Below, piece after piece: positions 7,790 through 8,577 of a DNA stretch of 8,577 nt. Both the position numbers and the translations under genes were made by a program. The stretch comes from Gemmatimonadaceae bacterium. Lineage in GTDB: Bacteria > Gemmatimonadota > Gemmatimonadetes > Gemmatimonadales > Gemmatimonadaceae. Positions within the stretch are counted from its first letter, which is position 1. The number at the start of each line of letters is the position of its first letter. The notes beneath the pieces were generated by a model. It was not told the origin of the DNA. It worked only from the letters and a program-made list of their open reading frames with translations, and ran no database searches. Location of the stretch: assembly GCA_025453855.1 (NCBI GenBank), contig JALOPO010000057.1, positions 1 to 8,577 on the forward strand. The letters run 5' to 3'.

Positions 7790-8577
7790 ATGGTGCGCGC
7801 GGCGCGGACCGCCGACGCTGCGCGCATGCCACCTGTCGTCGCTGCCGTCGCCGTCACGCTGATCGGGCTCGCCGCCGGGGCGGCGGGCGACGCGTGGGTG
7901 CTGGCGGGAGCAGCCGCGTTCGCGACGGGCGCGGTGGCGCGCGTGCGACAACCATGGCTCGCGGTGGCGCTGGCAGCGCTCGCGATCGGTGCCGCGCTCC
8001 GCGGGAGCGCGCATCGCTGGCGCGAGGCGGCGTGCGCCACCGCGCTGCAGGACGCGGCGCGTGTCGACTCGGTGACCGTGGTCGTCGATGTCGACGCACC
8101 GGCCGGATCGTACGTGCCGGGCCGCGCCCGGCTGCCGTGGTGCTCGATGGCCGTGGGCGTGCAGGCACGCGTGGCGACCACGGGCGGCGTCGTGCTGCGC
8201 ATCGACGCGCCGTTCCGCGCCGGCGCGCGACGACCGGTGGCCGAGCTCCGTCGCGTGCGCCCGGTGGCCGGCGCGCACGACCCCCTGCGCGCCTGGCGCG
8301 CCGCAGCGGCGCGGCGCATCGATGCGCGCTTCGGCGGCGACGCACCGCTCGTGCGCGCGCTCGTCGTCGCCGACATGCACGACATCGACGACGCCACGCG
8401 TACGCGCTGGGCGCGGGCCGGCCTGGTGCATGCACTCTCCGTCTCCGGGCTGCACGTGGGCATCGTGGCCGGCGTCCTCGCGCTTCTCGCGCAGGCACTC
8501 GGTGCGCGACCGGCGCGCGCGGCGGCGCTGTCGACGACGGGACTCGTCGCCTACGTGGCGGTGATCGGCGCGCCGGC
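7790..8577 (+). CDS. comEC: ComEC/Rec2 DNA-uptake channel, N-terminal part (truncated by window end)
   Basis: ComEC is the inner-membrane channel that passes single-stranded DNA into the cytoplasm during natural transformation. The frame is open from 7790 to the window end, about 262 codons. Visible parts are Ala/Val-rich hydrophobic segments at about 16-31, 34-50 and 55-70, then a soluble beta-rich stretch at about 90-165 in the place of the DUF4131 OB-like domain. LVRALVVADMHDIDD and the hallmark GLVHALSVSGLHVGIVAG (Ser219-Gly-Leu-His222) follow, and then a membrane helix opening the Competence domain. The ComEC core and any C-terminal metallo-beta-lactamase domain are beyond the window. 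The start is uncertain: ATG 7790 gives a basic leader (MVRAARTADAAR), ATG 7826 would begin at MPPVV, and neither has a good ribosome-binding site. Two in-frame stops at 7745 and 7748 bound the frame. The hairpin just upstream suggests a transcription unit separate from miaB. Confidence 0.85.
   Translation, partial: MVRAARTADAARMPPVVAAVAVTLIGLAAGAAGDAWVLAGAAAFATGAVARVRQPWLAVALAALAIGAALRGSAHRWREAACATALQDAARVDSVTVVVDVDAPAGSYVPGRARLPWCSMAVGVQARVATTGGVVLRIDAPFRAGARRPVAELRRVRPVAGAHDPLRAWRAAAARRIDARFGGDAPLVRALVVADMHDIDDATRTRWARAGLVHALSVSGLHVGIVAGVLALLAQALGARPARAAALSTTGLVAYVAVIGAP

Noticed and set aside
8088..8564. 158-codon frame on the + strand near the window end
   Set aside because: It overlaps comEC in another frame. 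The comEC frame carries the SVSGLHVG motif and membrane segments, while this one is Arg/Ser/Cys-rich without motif.

Overview
The window is very GC-rich and carries, on the + strand only, a tightly packed run of eight genes with almost no intergenic space. The lipoprotein and outer-membrane beta-barrel genes show a diderm bacterium. GC richness, short gene spacing and the DNRLRE-like lipoprotein would fit a Gemmatimonadota-type soil or water bacterium. That placement is inference and has no marker gene behind it.

Layout: (1) bases 1-1052, alanine racemase (alr), entering from upstream and broken by an exact 14-bp tandem duplication; (2) 1049-2230, phosphopentomutase (deoB); (3) 2227-2652, cytidine deaminase (cdd); (4) 2657-3949, a lipoprotein with two similar beta-rich halves, function unknown; (5) 3946-5103, a FadL/PorV-like outer-membrane beta-barrel; (6) 5122-6372, MtaB-type tRNA methylthiotransferase; (7) 6384-7718, MiaB-type tRNA methylthiotransferase; (8) about 7790 to the window end, the N-terminal third or so of a ComEC/Rec2 DNA-uptake channel. 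A perfect 11-bp hairpin lies between miaB and comEC and may mark the end of the first transcription unit.

From alr to miaB the spacing is -4, -4, +4, -4, +18 and +11 bases, with ATGA stop/start overlaps at three junctions. This points to one co-transcribed and partly translationally coupled operon whose promoter lies upstream of the window. The genes mix cell-wall precursor supply (D-alanine), nucleoside salvage (deoB, cdd), an envelope pair (lipoprotein plus barrel) and tRNA A37 hypermodification (mtaB, miaB). No single pathway links them. The two least understood products are the lipoprotein and the barrel.

Nothing here amounts to a clearly new biological system: no CRISPR array, mobile element, RNA gene or defence locus is visible. 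The points worth following are the 14-bp duplication in alr, a Ser in place of the usual Thr nucleophile in DeoB, the two-module lipoprotein next to the barrel, the adjacent mtaB-miaB paralogues, and the hairpin before comEC.
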